Shown: positions 53,180-64,000, numbered from the stretch's first letter. The stretch is 64,000 nt of DNA from Cyclobacterium salsum (GCF_010119245.1 NZ_WNKG01000001.1:496001-560000), one strand, 5' to 3'. Notes: generated by a model not told the origin, from the letters alone. Program-made: numbers and translations.

Positions 53180-54358
53180 TTAGTTTTTGGTTGTTCCCAG
53201 TGCATCCAGGGCAGCACGGTGCTCTTCCGGATGATTGACGTTTCTGAATTCTCCGGTATCGGGAGCGTGTAGCAATTCAATGGCTGAATTGATCAGGACT
53301 TTTCGGGGACAACTGTATCCCTGACTCAAAAAACGCAGCAAGACCGGATATGCCCGAGGTTCCCACAGGGTAATCAGGGGTTCAGGAAATTCCCCTTTGG
53401 GGTCCAGAAAGGCAGTGGCCAGTTTGGAAGGATTTCGGTGTGCAAGCAAATGGGACAAGGTGTTTTCTGTAAGAAAAGGCAAATCACAAGCCACCGTCAT
53501 CCAGGCCGATTCCGGCTTTTCCATAAATGCCGACACTAAGCCCCCAAAGGGCCCCAGATCCAGTATTTTATCTGCAATCACCGGATAATTATTCGCCAGG
53601 TCTTTGGCCTGAGCCGGATTACAGGAAAGAAAAGCTTCCTGACAAAAAGGCCTGACTAATTCCAACATGTGGTCCTTTTGGCTTTGCCCGTGATAAGCCA
53701 AATCAGATTTGTCCCGACCCATCCGGGTACTTTTCCCTCCTATAAGTACCAGGCCATTTACCCTGGGAATTTGGGATTTTAAAAAACCTACCACAAAATC
53801 GGTGATTTTGGCTACATCCTCGAAGGGCAACACAGGTATGGATTGCCAATCCCCAAGGTGTTCCTTAACTGCATCGGGTATTTCCGTCACACCCTTCTTT
53901 AACAGGATCAGGCTTACAGTGGTTAACTTATGCAATTTCTTATCCATGGGTTTCCCCGGATCTATGACCAGTACCTGGTTGAGTGCCTTAAAATGGTTAG
54001 CATTAATCAGGACCAAGTCCTGCCGGTTAAACCATTCCCTTTGTTCAAATACAGTGGTATCCTCCAGCCGCCTGTCCAACCGCTGGAAGACGATTTTATC
54101 CCGGTATTCGATTACGCCTGGGGTTTGCATCAAACTATCCGGTTGGCCCTTGCCCTCCTTCAACTGGTCTCCTTCTTTGTGATCTGCGTCCACATAGACC
54201 AGGCCCAAGCCAGGACAGAGGTTCCGGATAAGCTTACCGGCGAGTTCCTGGATCTGAGCACAGGAAGTGCCTAAGACACCTAATTCAACTCTTCCGTAAT
54301 CTCCGTAGCTGGGTCGGGCCAGCGAGGCATGCTTTTGGTGTTTACCGTTTGAAGTCAC
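53180..54358 (-). CDS. MobA-like molybdenum cofactor guanylyltransferase with MobB-like N-terminal domain
   Basis: A 392-aa protein. Residues about 195-392 contain the MobA signature LIGGKSTRMGRDKSD (202-216), followed by DLGPFGGLVSAF and ACDLPFLTE, as in enzymes that attach GMP to molybdopterin. The first ~190 residues resemble MobB, but the P-loop (LGVLGTSCAQIQELAGKL) has lost the GxxxxGK(S/T) pattern, so GTP binding is doubtful. The gene overlaps moaC by 17 bp, showing operon organisation. Confidence 0.85.
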   Translation of the reverse strand: MTSNGKHQKHASLARPSYGDYGRVELGVLGTSCAQIQELAGKLIRNLCPGLGLVYVDADHKEGDQLKEGKGQPDSLMQTPGVIEYRDKIVFQRLDRRLEDTTVFEQREWFNRQDLVLINANHFKALNQVLVIDPGKPMDKKLHKLTTVSLILLKKGVTEIPDAVKEHLGDWQSIPVLPFEDVAKITDFVVGFLKSQIPRVNGLVLIGGKSTRMGRDKSDLAYHGQSQKDHMLELVRPFCQEAFLSCNPAQAKDLANNYPVIADKILDLGPFGGLVSAFMEKPESAWMTVACDLPFLTENTLSHLLAHRNPSKLATAFLDPKGEFPEPLITLWEPRAYPVLLRFLSQGYSCPRKVLINSAIELLHAPDTGEFRNVNHPEEHRAALDALGTTKN

Positions 54359-54827
54359 GCTTTCCTCCTTTTTTTTCTTCCAATTTTATATCTTGAATAA
54401 CGATATCATGAGACATTGCTTTGCACATGTCATAGATGGTCAAGGCCGCCACCGAAACACCGGTCAGGGCTTCCATTTCCACGCCGGTTTTTCCCGTAAC
54501 CTTGGTACTGCAACGGACGATTACCTCCGAATCATTGAGTACATCTACGGTCACTTTGCAATCATCCATTCCCAACGGATGACACAAGGGTATTAATTCC
54601 GCTGTTTTTTTTGCTCCCATGGTGCCTGCAATAATGGCGGTTTGAAATACAGGGCCCTTTTTGGTCATCAACTCTGTCCCTTCGGTTAATTGTTGCAGAA
54701 TTTGCTTGCCCAAAACTACCCGGCAGGAGGCAATTGCCAGTCGCTGCGTCTGGGCCTTTTCTCCCACATCTACCATTGCCGGAAGCCCGGTTTTTTTATC
54801 CAGATGAGAAAATTCGTTATCACTCAT
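54342..54827 (-). CDS. moaC: Cyclic pyranopterin monophosphate synthase
   Basis: A 161-aa MoaC. Conserved features are GTMGAKKTAELIPLCHPLGM (residues 69-88 area), KVTGKTGVEMEALTGVSVAA and DIKLEEKKGGKRDF, with the catalytic lysines in K-K-GGK. It converts the radical-SAM product into cyclic pyranopterin monophosphate, the first step of molybdenum cofactor synthesis. It overlaps the mobA-like gene by 17 bp and lies 12 bp after the cysteine desulfurase gene. Confidence 0.96.
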   Translation of the reverse strand: MSDNEFSHLDKKTGLPAMVDVGEKAQTQRLAIASCRVVLGKQILQQLTEGTELMTKKGPVFQTAIIAGTMGAKKTAELIPLCHPLGMDDCKVTVDVLNDSEVIVRCSTKVTGKTGVEMEALTGVSVAALTIYDMCKAMSHDIVIQDIKLEEKKGGKRDFKR

Positions 54828-54839
54828 GGTTTGTATCTT

Positions 54840-56006
54840 TCAGATTCCCGAAGGGTTCCCTTTTTTCATTTTTTGGTGGGTTTCCGTTATAAAATCAATC
54901 GCAACGTCCACATCCTTCTCCGTCGTTGATTTCCCCAAAGAGAGTCTCAAGGTAGCAACAGCTGTTTCGGAATCCAAACCCATGGCCCGAAGCACATGGG
55001 AGGGTTTGTCGGTAATGCTACTACAGGCAGAGCCCGAGCTTACCGCCAGGTGCTTATTAATTCGAATTAAAAACGGTTTACCCGAAACACCACGAAACGA
55101 AATGTTGCAGACGTGGGGCAGACGGGAGTCGCTGCTACCATTTAGGTGAGCTCCTTCGATGGAGAGTAGTTCCTTTTCCAATTTATCCCTGAGCTCAGCT
55201 AACTTTAAAGCGTCAGTCGGAAATTCTTGTCGGGCTATTTCAGCCGCTTTCCCCAATCCCACGATTCCCGGAACATTCAGCGTTCCACTACGCCTTCCGG
55301 TTTCCTGTCCACCTCCAGTAATTTGGGAATCCAGCCCTATTCCCGGCTTGGATTTCCTTAGGTAAAGGGCTCCCACTCCTTTTGGTCCATACATTTTATG
55401 TCCGGAAAGTGCCAGCATGTCTATGCCCAACGCTTTCACATCTACCGGTATTTTTCCGACTGCCTGAACAGCATCGGTAAAAAAAAGAATTCCCCTCTCC
55501 CTGGCAATCGCTGCCATTTCTTTGACAGGATGCAGGTAACCGGTTTCATTATTGGCCAGCATAGCAGCCACCAATATCGTTTCGGCTTTAATGGTCTTTT
55601 TTAGCAGGTTCAGTGATACGGCTCCATCCGTTTGTACGGGAAGATAGGTAACCTCAAAGCCTTGTTTTTCCAGCACCTGCATGGTATCCAGTACCGCCTT
55701 GTGTTCGGTTTCGAGGGTAATCAGGTGATTACCCTTTGATTTCAGGCCAGCAACTGCTCCCCTTAAGGCTAAATTGATGGCCTCGGTGGCACCGCTGGTA
55801 AAGATAATTTCCTTGGGGGCCGCACCGATCAGACCAGCCACCTGCTCCCTGGCCACTTCCACTGCCTCTTCTGCTACCCAGCCAAAGGGATGCTGACCGC
55901 TGGAGGGATTACCAAAATGCTCCGAGAAAAAGGGCAGCATTTCCTCCACTACGGCGGGATGACAGGGGGTCGTCGCATTGTAGTCCAGGTAGATGGGATA
56001 CTTCAT
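54840..56006 (-). CDS. Cysteine desulfurase (IscS/NifS-like)
   Basis: A 388-aa PLP enzyme. The PLP lysine is Lys204 in SGHKMYGPKG and the sulfur-accepting cysteine is Cys328 in SSGSACSS, both in the expected spacing. DAVQAVG and SGATEAINLAL are other family motifs. It transfers cysteine sulfur for cofactors; its position next to moaC and the mobA-like gene suggests a supply of sulfur for molybdopterin or Fe-S clusters. It starts 17 bp downstream of the subtilase gene. Confidence 0.95.
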   Translation of the reverse strand: MKYPIYLDYNATTPCHPAVVEEMLPFFSEHFGNPSSGQHPFGWVAEEAVEVAREQVAGLIGAAPKEIIFTSGATEAINLALRGAVAGLKSKGNHLITLETEHKAVLDTMQVLEKQGFEVTYLPVQTDGAVSLNLLKKTIKAETILVAAMLANNETGYLHPVKEMAAIARERGILFFTDAVQAVGKIPVDVKALGIDMLALSGHKMYGPKGVGALYLRKSKPGIGLDSQITGGGQETGRRSGTLNVPGIVGLGKAAEIARQEFPTDALKLAELRDKLEKELLSIEGAHLNGSSDSRLPHVCNISFRGVSGKPFLIRINKHLAVSSGSACSSITDKPSHVLRAMGLDSETAVATLRLSLGKSTTEKDVDVAIDFITETHQKMKKGNPSGI

Positions 56007-56023
56007 GCAGCGATTGCTCGTTT

Positions 56024-57682
56024 TTATTCGTATTTGCTTAGGGAAGATGCCAGTTTCAGCGCTTCATAAGCATTCACAACACCTCCGGTATAGCTAAGAG
56101 AGTCGAATCCAACCATTTCATCCTTCCCGGGTAACTGTACGTTCTCGGTGGTCGGTTTATACACTGAATTGATCAATACTTGTCTCATCTCCTTTGGTTT
56201 CAAATCGGGATAATAAGCCCAAATCATAGCAGCTACTCCGGCCACAGTGGGGGCAGCCATACTGGTGCCGCTGATGGTGTCGTACTCCGAGCCAGGGACG
56301 GTGGAATAGATATCTACGCCGGGAGCAAATAGATCTACTGCTTTCTTGCTGAAATTAGAAAATTGTGCCGGTATATTTTCCGTGTCAATAGCGGAGGAGG
56401 CACCTACTTCCAGCCAGGAATCAGATTCTCCCCTTCGATCGTAATACCGGTTGGGGAAATTGTTGTCCGGATTGACTTCCTTGGAACTGTTTCCAGCGGC
56501 ATGGATTAACAATACCCCTTTTCTTCTTGCGTATTTAACCGCTTTGTCCACGTATCTTTTTCCGGGAGAGTAGGACTTGCCAAAACTCATATTAATAATA
56601 TGAGCTCCATTATCGACGGCATACCGGATCGCATTGGCTACGTCCTTATCTCGCTCATCCCCGTTGGGCACCGCCCTGACCGGCATGATCAATACGTGCT
56701 CAGCAATACCATCGATTCCCAGATCATTTCCTCTTTTGGCACCGATGATTCCTGCTACGTGCGTTCCATGGGTAGGATCCGGCCCGGTAGGGTCGTTGTT
56801 TCCGTAATATTTCTCTCTATAATCTTTTGGATCGTCTCCCACAATATCCCGGGGATTAAAATCGGTATTATAGGCATAATTGGCCTGCACTTCAAAAAGC
56901 TCTGCCGCTTCCCTAAAAACATCTAAAATCTCGTTCACACCTGGGTCTTGCAAATTAACCATAGAAAACAACTGAGAAAGCATTTCCAGTGCATTTTTCA
57001 CCTCTTCCTCCTCTGATTCCATTTCCTTCAGATCCACCAATTTAAAATCAGCTACTTCAAATTCTTCTTTTACCAATTCGGCCATTTTGGAAAACCCCTC
57101 CAACATATTGGAATACATGTTATAATTCATTTGGGCCTCTTTCTTGGTTTCTTCGAAGTTTTCGCTCACGCGCTGCCAGTAGGCATACTCTTCTCTATTT
57201 CTTCTCTTTACATCTTCCGCTGCCATATCTTCATAGATGGCCTTCAGCCGGATGTATTCCCGTGTAAGTTCGTGCGAATCTTCATCCACATGCGAACCAT
57301 CTGCTCCTCCGATAAAATTCCAGCCATGCACATCATCGATGTAGCCATTCCCATCGTCATCTATTCCATTCCCTGGAATTTCTCCGGGATTAGTCCAAAT
57401 ATTGTCCTTTAGGTCCTCATGAATAATGTCTATTCCCGAATCGATTACCGCTACGACGACGGTTCGTTTCGGAGATTTATCTTGCAATAGTTTTTCGTGA
57501 GCTTTGGTGGCTCCAGTACCCAAATAGCCATCTTCAATGGGGTCCAGGAGGAACCAATTTTCAGGTGTTTTGAGACTGTCTTTGTGATAGGTAAGATCCG
57601 TTTCCCCGGATGAGGTGAAAATGATACCAAAACAGATCCCTGCAAGAAGGGTCCAAAAAGAATTCCTTAAAATGATTCTCAT
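56024..57682 (-). CDS. S8 subtilisin-like serine protease with helical insertion
   Basis: A 552-aa secreted protease: N-terminal hydrophobic signal segment (about 8-25), catalytic Asp81 (VIDSGID), His305 (HGTHVAG) and Ser474 (ISGTSMAAP). Between Asp and His there is an unusual acidic, coiled-coil-like helical stretch of about 135 residues (138-270) with many Glu, Lys and Met. Such insertions are known from several Bacteroidota subtilases. Calcium-type GNGIDDDGNGYIDDVHGW (104-121) precedes it. Confidence 0.93.
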   Translation of the reverse strand: MRIILRNSFWTLLAGICFGIIFTSSGETDLTYHKDSLKTPENWFLLDPIEDGYLGTGATKAHEKLLQDKSPKRTVVVAVIDSGIDIIHEDLKDNIWTNPGEIPGNGIDDDGNGYIDDVHGWNFIGGADGSHVDEDSHELTREYIRLKAIYEDMAAEDVKRRNREEYAYWQRVSENFEETKKEAQMNYNMYSNMLEGFSKMAELVKEEFEVADFKLVDLKEMESEEEEVKNALEMLSQLFSMVNLQDPGVNEILDVFREAAELFEVQANYAYNTDFNPRDIVGDDPKDYREKYYGNNDPTGPDPTHGTHVAGIIGAKRGNDLGIDGIAEHVLIMPVRAVPNGDERDKDVANAIRYAVDNGAHIINMSFGKSYSPGKRYVDKAVKYARRKGVLLIHAAGNSSKEVNPDNNFPNRYYDRRGESDSWLEVGASSAIDTENIPAQFSNFSKKAVDLFAPGVDIYSTVPGSEYDTISGTSMAAPTVAGVAAMIWAYYPDLKPKEMRQVLINSVYKPTTENVQLPGKDEMVGFDSLSYTGGVVNAYEALKLASSLSKYE

Positions 57683-57839
57683 AAATTAGTGTATGATATA
57701 GAAATGAAATGTTAAAATTGACAGTAAATCCCTGTAGTTACCCTATCAATAACGAATGAAAGTTATTAAAGATCCCATTTGAATCAAAAAGGGAAAAATG
57801 TTTACGGCAAGAAAACCTTTTGTTTGGTATTAAAAACAC

Positions 57840-58898
57840 TTAAAAAACCCACCCCAACCGCAATCCGATGTTCTCTGCGACATGCCCATGTGCTTTCAAA
57901 TCTCCTCCCAGCAGGAAGCCTCCCGGGAACCGATAGGTCAAGCCATATCGCTGAAAAAACTGGCGTTTTTGTCCTATATTTTCAGGTTTAACCAGGTAAT
58001 GTCCCATGCGTTGATTAAAATCAAACCTACCAAAAATCAGATGATGAGACAGAAAAACTGCCGGGACTAATCCCGTGCTGCTTGCATCCGTTTTCAGCGA
58101 TTGATCCCAGAAAAATTCTGCCCCTGCCCCCAGGCTATTGAGCCGGGTTAGGCTATGCATGATGTCCACAGAGACACCCATCGCCGGTACCCTACCTTCA
58201 CCATCAGGATTGTCTCTAAAAGTACCAATGGTTTCCAGGATGACCGAAAAATGGTGGCTAAGCGGAGGTTTTTCAAAGATCGGAAATTCGGATCTTGATA
58301 ACCAATACGATGCCCCGATTCCGATGCCCGGGAAATTCATCCCCCGGTTGGGCTGGCTTTGTCCACCATTGGATATGTGATTATAATGCCCGGACAGAAA
58401 AAGCTCCCAGGTATCTGACAGATGATAGGAGAGTTTTGGAGCTACTGACAATAAAAAGCTGATGCGGCTGCTAAAAAAAGTATTTTCAGGATTGGAGTCG
58501 GGATCGTACACATTACTGAGATAGCTAACTCCAAGCTTTGTACGAAGGCCAAGCCGCCAGGGAGGGCTTTGCCAAAGTATGGGTTCAAAAAAACCGGATA
58601 ATAAAAAGGCATTTCCCAATACCCTGGGATTATTAAAGTCGGTAAAGCCCAATTCTGCCCCCCAGAAGTAAAAACAATTGCAATTTTCCCAGGAAGCTTT
58701 TTCCAGGGATAGTTTTTCATAGGAGAGCCGAAATCCCCTGGGGCTGTATTGGGAAATGGATACCAGCTCCGCCGAATGGGGAATAATCCAGCTATTCTGT
58801 CCTTCCAGGCTTGCCTTCCGTAACGTCTGACCGATGACAGTTGGCCCTACTGCAATACCCATCAGAGTAATAAAAGCAATCCATCTCAGTTGTTCCAT
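57840..58898 (-). CDS. PagL-like lipid A deacylase/acyloxyacyl hydrolase (outer-membrane barrel)
   Basis: A 352-aa protein with an N-terminal signal (about 6-23) and amphipathic beta strands ending with aromatic residues (GWVF at the C-terminus), as in an outer-membrane barrel. HYNHISNGGQSQPNRG (about 168-183) contains the H-S pair of PagL-type deacylases. It would remove the 3-O acyl chain of lipid A. It stands alone upstream of the riboswitch region on the other strand. Confidence 0.82.
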   Translation of the reverse strand: MEQLRWIAFITLMGIAVGPTVIGQTLRKASLEGQNSWIIPHSAELVSISQYSPRGFRLSYEKLSLEKASWENCNCFYFWGAELGFTDFNNPRVLGNAFLLSGFFEPILWQSPPWRLGLRTKLGVSYLSNVYDPDSNPENTFFSSRISFLLSVAPKLSYHLSDTWELFLSGHYNHISNGGQSQPNRGMNFPGIGIGASYWLSRSEFPIFEKPPLSHHFSVILETIGTFRDNPDGEGRVPAMGVSVDIMHSLTRLNSLGAGAEFFWDQSLKTDASSTGLVPAVFLSHHLIFGRFDFNQRMGHYLVKPENIGQKRQFFQRYGLTYRFPGGFLLGGDLKAHGHVAENIGLRLGWVF

Positions 58899-60627
<1,729 letters not shown>

Positions 60628-60636
60628 TTGCATCAA

Positions 60637-61692
60637 ATGAACCTTCAATCGCCGCATTTGTCTATTGAAATGACCCGAGACATTTTCTATTGCAAGGAAG
60701 CCCTCCCATTGGAATCCGGAGAAGTATTGCCTGAATTTCAGTTGAGTTTCACTACCCAGGGACAACTCAACGGAAAAAAAGACAATGTAATCTGGATCCT
60801 GCACGCACTTACCGGTGATGCCAACCCTCAGGAATGGTGGGCTGGCCTGGTGGGAGAAGATAAATTTTACGACCCTGCAAACTATTTCATCATTTGCGCA
60901 AACTACCTGGGATCCTGTTATGGATCCACCCACCCGCTAAGCAACCGTCCGGAAACAGGGAAACCCTATTATTATGATTTCCCAAATCTTACGACCAGAG
61001 ATATCGCAGCGTCTCTGGACCGGTTACGCATCCACCTCGGTCTGGAGAAAATAAATACGGTGATTGGAGGTTCACTAGGTGGTCAGGTTGCCTTGGAATG
61101 GGCTTTTTCGCTGGAAAACCGGCTGGAAAATGCCATCATCATCGCCTCTAATGCCAAGGCATCCCCCTGGATTATTGGCTTTAATGAGACTCAACGCATG
61201 GCCATAGAATCCGATGAAACCTGGGGACGGGAGCATCATGCTGCCGGAAAAAAAGGGCTGGAAACCGCGCGAGCCATTGGCATGCTCAGTTATCGTCACC
61301 CGGAGACGTTCATTCAAAGCCAAAGTGAAACCGAAGAAAAAAGAGATCATTTCAAAATCAGTAGTTACCTGCGCTATCAGGGACAAAAACTAGCCAATCG
61401 CTTTAATGCCCTCTCCTATTGGATATTATCCAAAGCAATGGATAGCCATGATTTGGGTCGGGCCCGGGGAGGAACCGCCAATGCCCTGGCACGCATCCAA
61501 TGTCGGGTCTTATCCATTGGGGTAGATACGGACGTATTGTTTACCTGTGAAGAATCCAGGTATATTTCCCGCCATGTAGCCAAAGGAACCTACCGGGAAA
61601 TCAAATCGGTCTATGGGCACGATGCCTTTTTGATTGAGTACGAGCAGTTACAATACATCTTGCAATCGTTTTATTTGGAAAACAACTCCTGA
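60637..61692 (+). CDS. metX: Homoserine O-acetyltransferase
   Basis: A 351-aa alpha/beta-hydrolase enzyme. Nucleophile elbow GGSLGG (Ser146), Asp in VDTDVLFT and His in YGHDAF complete the triad. The chosen start is ATG at 60637; a TTG at 60628 would add three residues. It makes O-acetylhomoserine, the substrate for MetY. The pair lies under the same riboswitch. Confidence 0.94.
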   Translation: MNLQSPHLSIEMTRDIFYCKEALPLESGEVLPEFQLSFTTQGQLNGKKDNVIWILHALTGDANPQEWWAGLVGEDKFYDPANYFIICANYLGSCYGSTHPLSNRPETGKPYYYDFPNLTTRDIAASLDRLRIHLGLEKINTVIGGSLGGQVALEWAFSLENRLENAIIIASNAKASPWIIGFNETQRMAIESDETWGREHHAAGKKGLETARAIGMLSYRHPETFIQSQSETEEKRDHFKISSYLRYQGQKLANRFNALSYWILSKAMDSHDLGRARGGTANALARIQCRVLSIGVDTDVLFTCEESRYISRHVAKGTYREIKSVYGHDAFLIEYEQLQYILQSFYLENNS

Positions 61693-61710
61693 CCGGCAAA
61701 AAATACAACT

Positions 61711-62103
61711 ATGATCCCCTATACTCGAATCAAAGAGACTTGCCTGTATATCGATGACCTGGACAAGGCTCTGGCATTTTATCAGGGGTTGCTTGAGATG
61801 CCGGTCATTTCAAAAGTCGAAGGCAGACACGTCTTTTTTCGGTGTGGGGATACCGTTTTGTTATGTTTTCTACCTGAAATCACTCAAAATGAAACCACCT
61901 TGCCTCCGCACTATGCCCATGGGAAACAACATATTGCCTTTGAAGTAAAGCAGGACGATTACCAGGCGACCCTTAAACAGGTAACCGGAAAAGGGATTGC
62001 CATCACCCATGAGCAGGACTGGGGTTCCGGCAGGCAGAGTTTCTACTTTGAAGACCCTTTCGGCCATGTGCTTGAGATCGTTCCGGAAGGTATTTGGGAA
62101 TAA
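61711..62103 (+). CDS. VOC-superfamily (glyoxalase-like) protein
   Basis: A 130-aa protein with the VOC beta-alpha-beta-beta-beta layout: an LYIDDLDKALAFYQGLLEMP start and an FYFEDPFGHVLEIV end (His and Glu are possible metal ligands). The substrate is unknown. It lies 18 bp after metX, so it may be cotranscribed, without evidence for a role in methionine synthesis. Confidence 0.85.
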   Translation: MIPYTRIKETCLYIDDLDKALAFYQGLLEMPVISKVEGRHVFFRCGDTVLLCFLPEITQNETTLPPHYAHGKQHIAFEVKQDDYQATLKQVTGKGIAITHEQDWGSGRQSFYFEDPFGHVLEIVPEGIWE

Positions 62104-62234
62104 AACCGGCCAATCCAAGAGCCTCAACCGGTGAGATTACCTTGTATATAATCGTTTTTTAATGCTTTCTTCACAAAGAAACATTGCTCATTCCCTTTTC
62201 TTTTAGAATATTGCATAAAACTTTTAATACATCC

Positions 62235-63014
62235 ATGGTACAAAAAATACTCCTTACCTTTCTAGTGACGGTGGTAAGTTTACTGCACAGCCAAGCCCAA
62301 AACATGAAATTCCATACCAATAAAGTCATTGCTCATCGGGGTGCGTGGAAAGCGGCCCCCCACCCACAAAATTCATTAGCCTCCCTTCAGCAAGCAATAG
62401 ATATGGGTTGTGAAGGTTCGGAATTTGATGTTTGGATGACGGCAGATGGGGTATTGGTAGCCAACCATGATGCCGACCATGAGGGAATGATGATTGAAGA
62501 AGCTACCTATGCCGAACTCCTGCAAAAGCCCCTTCCTAACGGGGAGAAACTACCAACGGCCGAGGAGTACATCAAAAAAGGGATGACTCAACACGGTACC
62601 AAATTGATTTTTGAAATCAAACCCTCCCAAATTTCCAAAGATAGAGGGCAGGAATTAGCGACAAAATCCGTGGAGCTGGTAAAAAAACTAAAATCAGAAA
62701 AATGGATAGATTACATCACCTTTGACTATGATATCGGTCTGAAGGTATTGGAATTGGATCCCGAGGCAAACGTCGCTTACCTTACCGGAGATAAAACACC
62801 TCAAGAATTAAAGGATGATGGTTTTTTTGGTTTTGACTACAATATTAGGACCGTTAAAGAAAACCCACAATGGATAGAAGCGGCCCAAAAATTAGGACTA
62901 ACGGTAAATGCTTGGACGGTCAACGAAGAGGAAGACATGCGTTGGCTGCTGGAAAAAAAGGTTGACTTCATCACAACAGACGAGCCGGAAAAATTATTTT
63001 CTTTGATCAAGTAA
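62235..63014 (+). CDS. Glycerophosphodiester phosphodiesterase, secreted
   Basis: The start chosen at ATG 62235 (MVQKILLTFLVTVVSLLHSQ) gives 259 aa with a signal peptide; the earlier in-frame ATG at 62184 adds a non-signal-like stretch. Motifs are IAHRGAW (His34), CEGSEFDVW (Glu63, Asp65) and VANHDADHEG (His78), the classic GDPD set. It hydrolyses glycerophosphodiesters in the envelope. The next gene starts 4 bp later. Confidence 0.93.
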   Translation: MVQKILLTFLVTVVSLLHSQAQNMKFHTNKVIAHRGAWKAAPHPQNSLASLQQAIDMGCEGSEFDVWMTADGVLVANHDADHEGMMIEEATYAELLQKPLPNGEKLPTAEEYIKKGMTQHGTKLIFEIKPSQISKDRGQELATKSVELVKKLKSEKWIDYITFDYDIGLKVLELDPEANVAYLTGDKTPQELKDDGFFGFDYNIRTVKENPQWIEAAQKLGLTVNAWTVNEEEDMRWLLEKKVDFITTDEPEKLFSLIK

Positions 63015-63018
63015 AAAT

Positions 63019-64000
63019 ATGAATGCCAGCGATCTAAACCGGCTATCGTTTCAGCTTGGAGCCTTGTTTATTGTCCTTTGCTGCCTGAGTTGCCACGAGC
63101 AAGTTCCGGAAAGAAGGGTTAAACATGTGGTTTTAATCGGGCTCGATGCCTTTGGTTCCCGAGGTTTTCAGAAAGCCGAAACGCCAAATATCAATCAAAT
63201 GGTTGCAGAGGGAGCCATTGCCCCTTTTGCCCGTGCGGTTTTGCCTACTAATAGCTCTCCTAACTGGACTTCCATGCTTACCGGAGCCGACCCGCTTCAA
63301 CACGGTGTCTATGACAACGATTGGGAATTGGATAATCAGCGGTGGCCTCCGGTGATTGCCACGGAAAAAGGCATCTATCCCAGTCTCTTTAATTGGATAA
63401 ACGAGCAGCTTCCCGAATCCAAAATGCATTTTTTCTATGAATGGGGTGGGCTTGCGCGCTTGTATGATTTGGAAGGAGTGGATAAGGTTTTTCACGGAAA
63501 TAGCGGGGATGAAGTCTTTTCCAAAGCGGTAGCGGCTTTTTTCGAAGAAAGGCCTGACTTTCTTTTTATCAATATTGATGAAATAGATCACTATGGACAT
63601 CAGGACGGGCACGACTCCAAGGCTTATTTCCAATCCATATCCCATTATGATAGCTTAATAGGCGATTTTGTCGGAAAATTAAAAGAAGCGGACTTGATGG
63701 AGGAAAGCCTGATTCTGATCACCGGGGACCATGGTGGAATTGGAAAAGGCCATGGAGGCAGCAGTTTGGATGAACTCGAAATTCCCATTATCCTCTACGG
63801 AAAAGGGGTTCAAAAAGGCAGGGTTGTAGACAAACCCTGTTACCAGTACGACGCGGCCCCCACCTTGGCCTATGCCTTGGGAATCAGCCCTCCTGATGCT
63901 GGGGTGGGCAGGCCGATTTTGGAGGCATTCGACCCGAAGGCAAAATCCGGTACCTTCGTGCCCATGCCGGTCGTGTCTCCATTAAGCGGCTTATATAAGC
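63019..64000 (+). CDS. Alkaline-phosphatase-superfamily phosphodiesterase lipoprotein, 3' end cut off
   Basis: ATG at 63019 opens a frame running to the window end (about 327 codons). The lipobox LCCLSC predicts lipidated Cys25. Features resemble nucleotide pyrophosphatase/phosphodiesterases: GLDAFGS (Asp43), the nucleophile region PTNSSPNWTSMLTG (76-89), DEIDHYGH and GDHGG. It would cleave phosphodiesters or nucleotides outside the inner membrane. It follows the glycerophosphodiesterase by 4 bp, forming a phosphate-scavenging pair. Confidence 0.88.
   Translation, partial: MNASDLNRLSFQLGALFIVLCCLSCHEQVPERRVKHVVLIGLDAFGSRGFQKAETPNINQMVAEGAIAPFARAVLPTNSSPNWTSMLTGADPLQHGVYDNDWELDNQRWPPVIATEKGIYPSLFNWINEQLPESKMHFFYEWGGLARLYDLEGVDKVFHGNSGDEVFSKAVAAFFEERPDFLFINIDEIDHYGHQDGHDSKAYFQSISHYDSLIGDFVGKLKEADLMEESLILITGDHGGIGKGHGGSSLDELEIPIILYGKGVQKGRVVDKPCYQYDAAPTLAYALGISPPDAGVGRPILEAFDPKAKSGTFVPMPVVSPLSGLYK

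Noticed and set aside
53134-53280. 49-residue N-terminal extension of the THUMP methyltransferase
   Set aside because: It would overlap the mobA-like gene by about 100 bp; the ATG at 53133 leaves a normal 46-bp gap.

Overview
The window looks like chromosomal DNA of a member of the Bacteroidota, probably Cytophagales and near Cyclobacteriaceae. Supporting signs are the PA0069-family radical SAM gene, the DUF6909-type gene, the stand-alone HPt protein, amidohydrolase gene series, PagL-type outer-membrane protein, a TAnnTTTG-type -7 promoter element, and baseplate/cargo genes resembling the Algoriphagus-type extracellular contractile injection system (AlgoCIS). Genus-level assignment is inference; no rRNA or tRNA gene was seen.

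Layout. 1-12.9 kb is housekeeping and cell-envelope metabolism: a truncated deoxynucleoside kinase, an unknown gene with a tiny membrane protein, an HPt phosphotransfer protein, two divergent gamma-glutamyltransferases, a GH13 glucan-branching-type enzyme, an MsbA-like ABC exporter, a FAD amine-oxidase-like enzyme, a DEAD-box helicase and a DoxX protein.

12.97-38.9 kb is the centrepiece: one long, tightly packed minus-strand locus for a phage-tail-like extracellular contractile injection system (eCIS). In transcription order it reads DUF4255 cap/terminator, unknown 285-aa protein, sheath with an unusual ~200-aa acidic helical insertion, two tube proteins, a 49-aa DUF5908 protein, LysM baseplate protein, VgrG-like spike, PAAR tip, gp25, two large baseplate wedge proteins, an 880-aa protein in the slot where Afp has its fibre, then (after a 258-bp gap with a hairpin) tape measure, two DUF4157 cargo candidates (one ending in a metzincin protease, one carrying an HNH-like nuclease motif followed by a long beta-repeat region), a TPR protein, the AAA+ ATPase, and an M15-type peptidoglycan peptidase. 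Together these would assemble a particle around an inner tube, load cargo, and perhaps release the particle by lysis.

39.3-43.9 kb holds a decayed flavodoxin-fold oxidoreductase pseudogene directly upstream of the eCIS locus, a DUF6909-like protein, msrA, a small wHTH-like protein, a radical SAM protein and a methyltransferase. 44.2-51.9 kb is a plus-strand hydrolase operon: three amidohydrolases (the two outer ones have lost the HxH metal motif), an NlpC/P60 lipoprotein and an M28 peptidase. 52-58.9 kb (minus) carries a THUMP-type RNA methyltransferase, molybdenum cofactor genes (mobA-like, moaC), a cysteine desulfurase, a subtilase with a helical insertion, and a PagL-like lipid A deacylase. 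59-64 kb (plus) is a SAM-I-type riboswitch controlling metY-metX, then a VOC protein, a glycerophosphodiesterase and a truncated phosphodiesterase-type lipoprotein.
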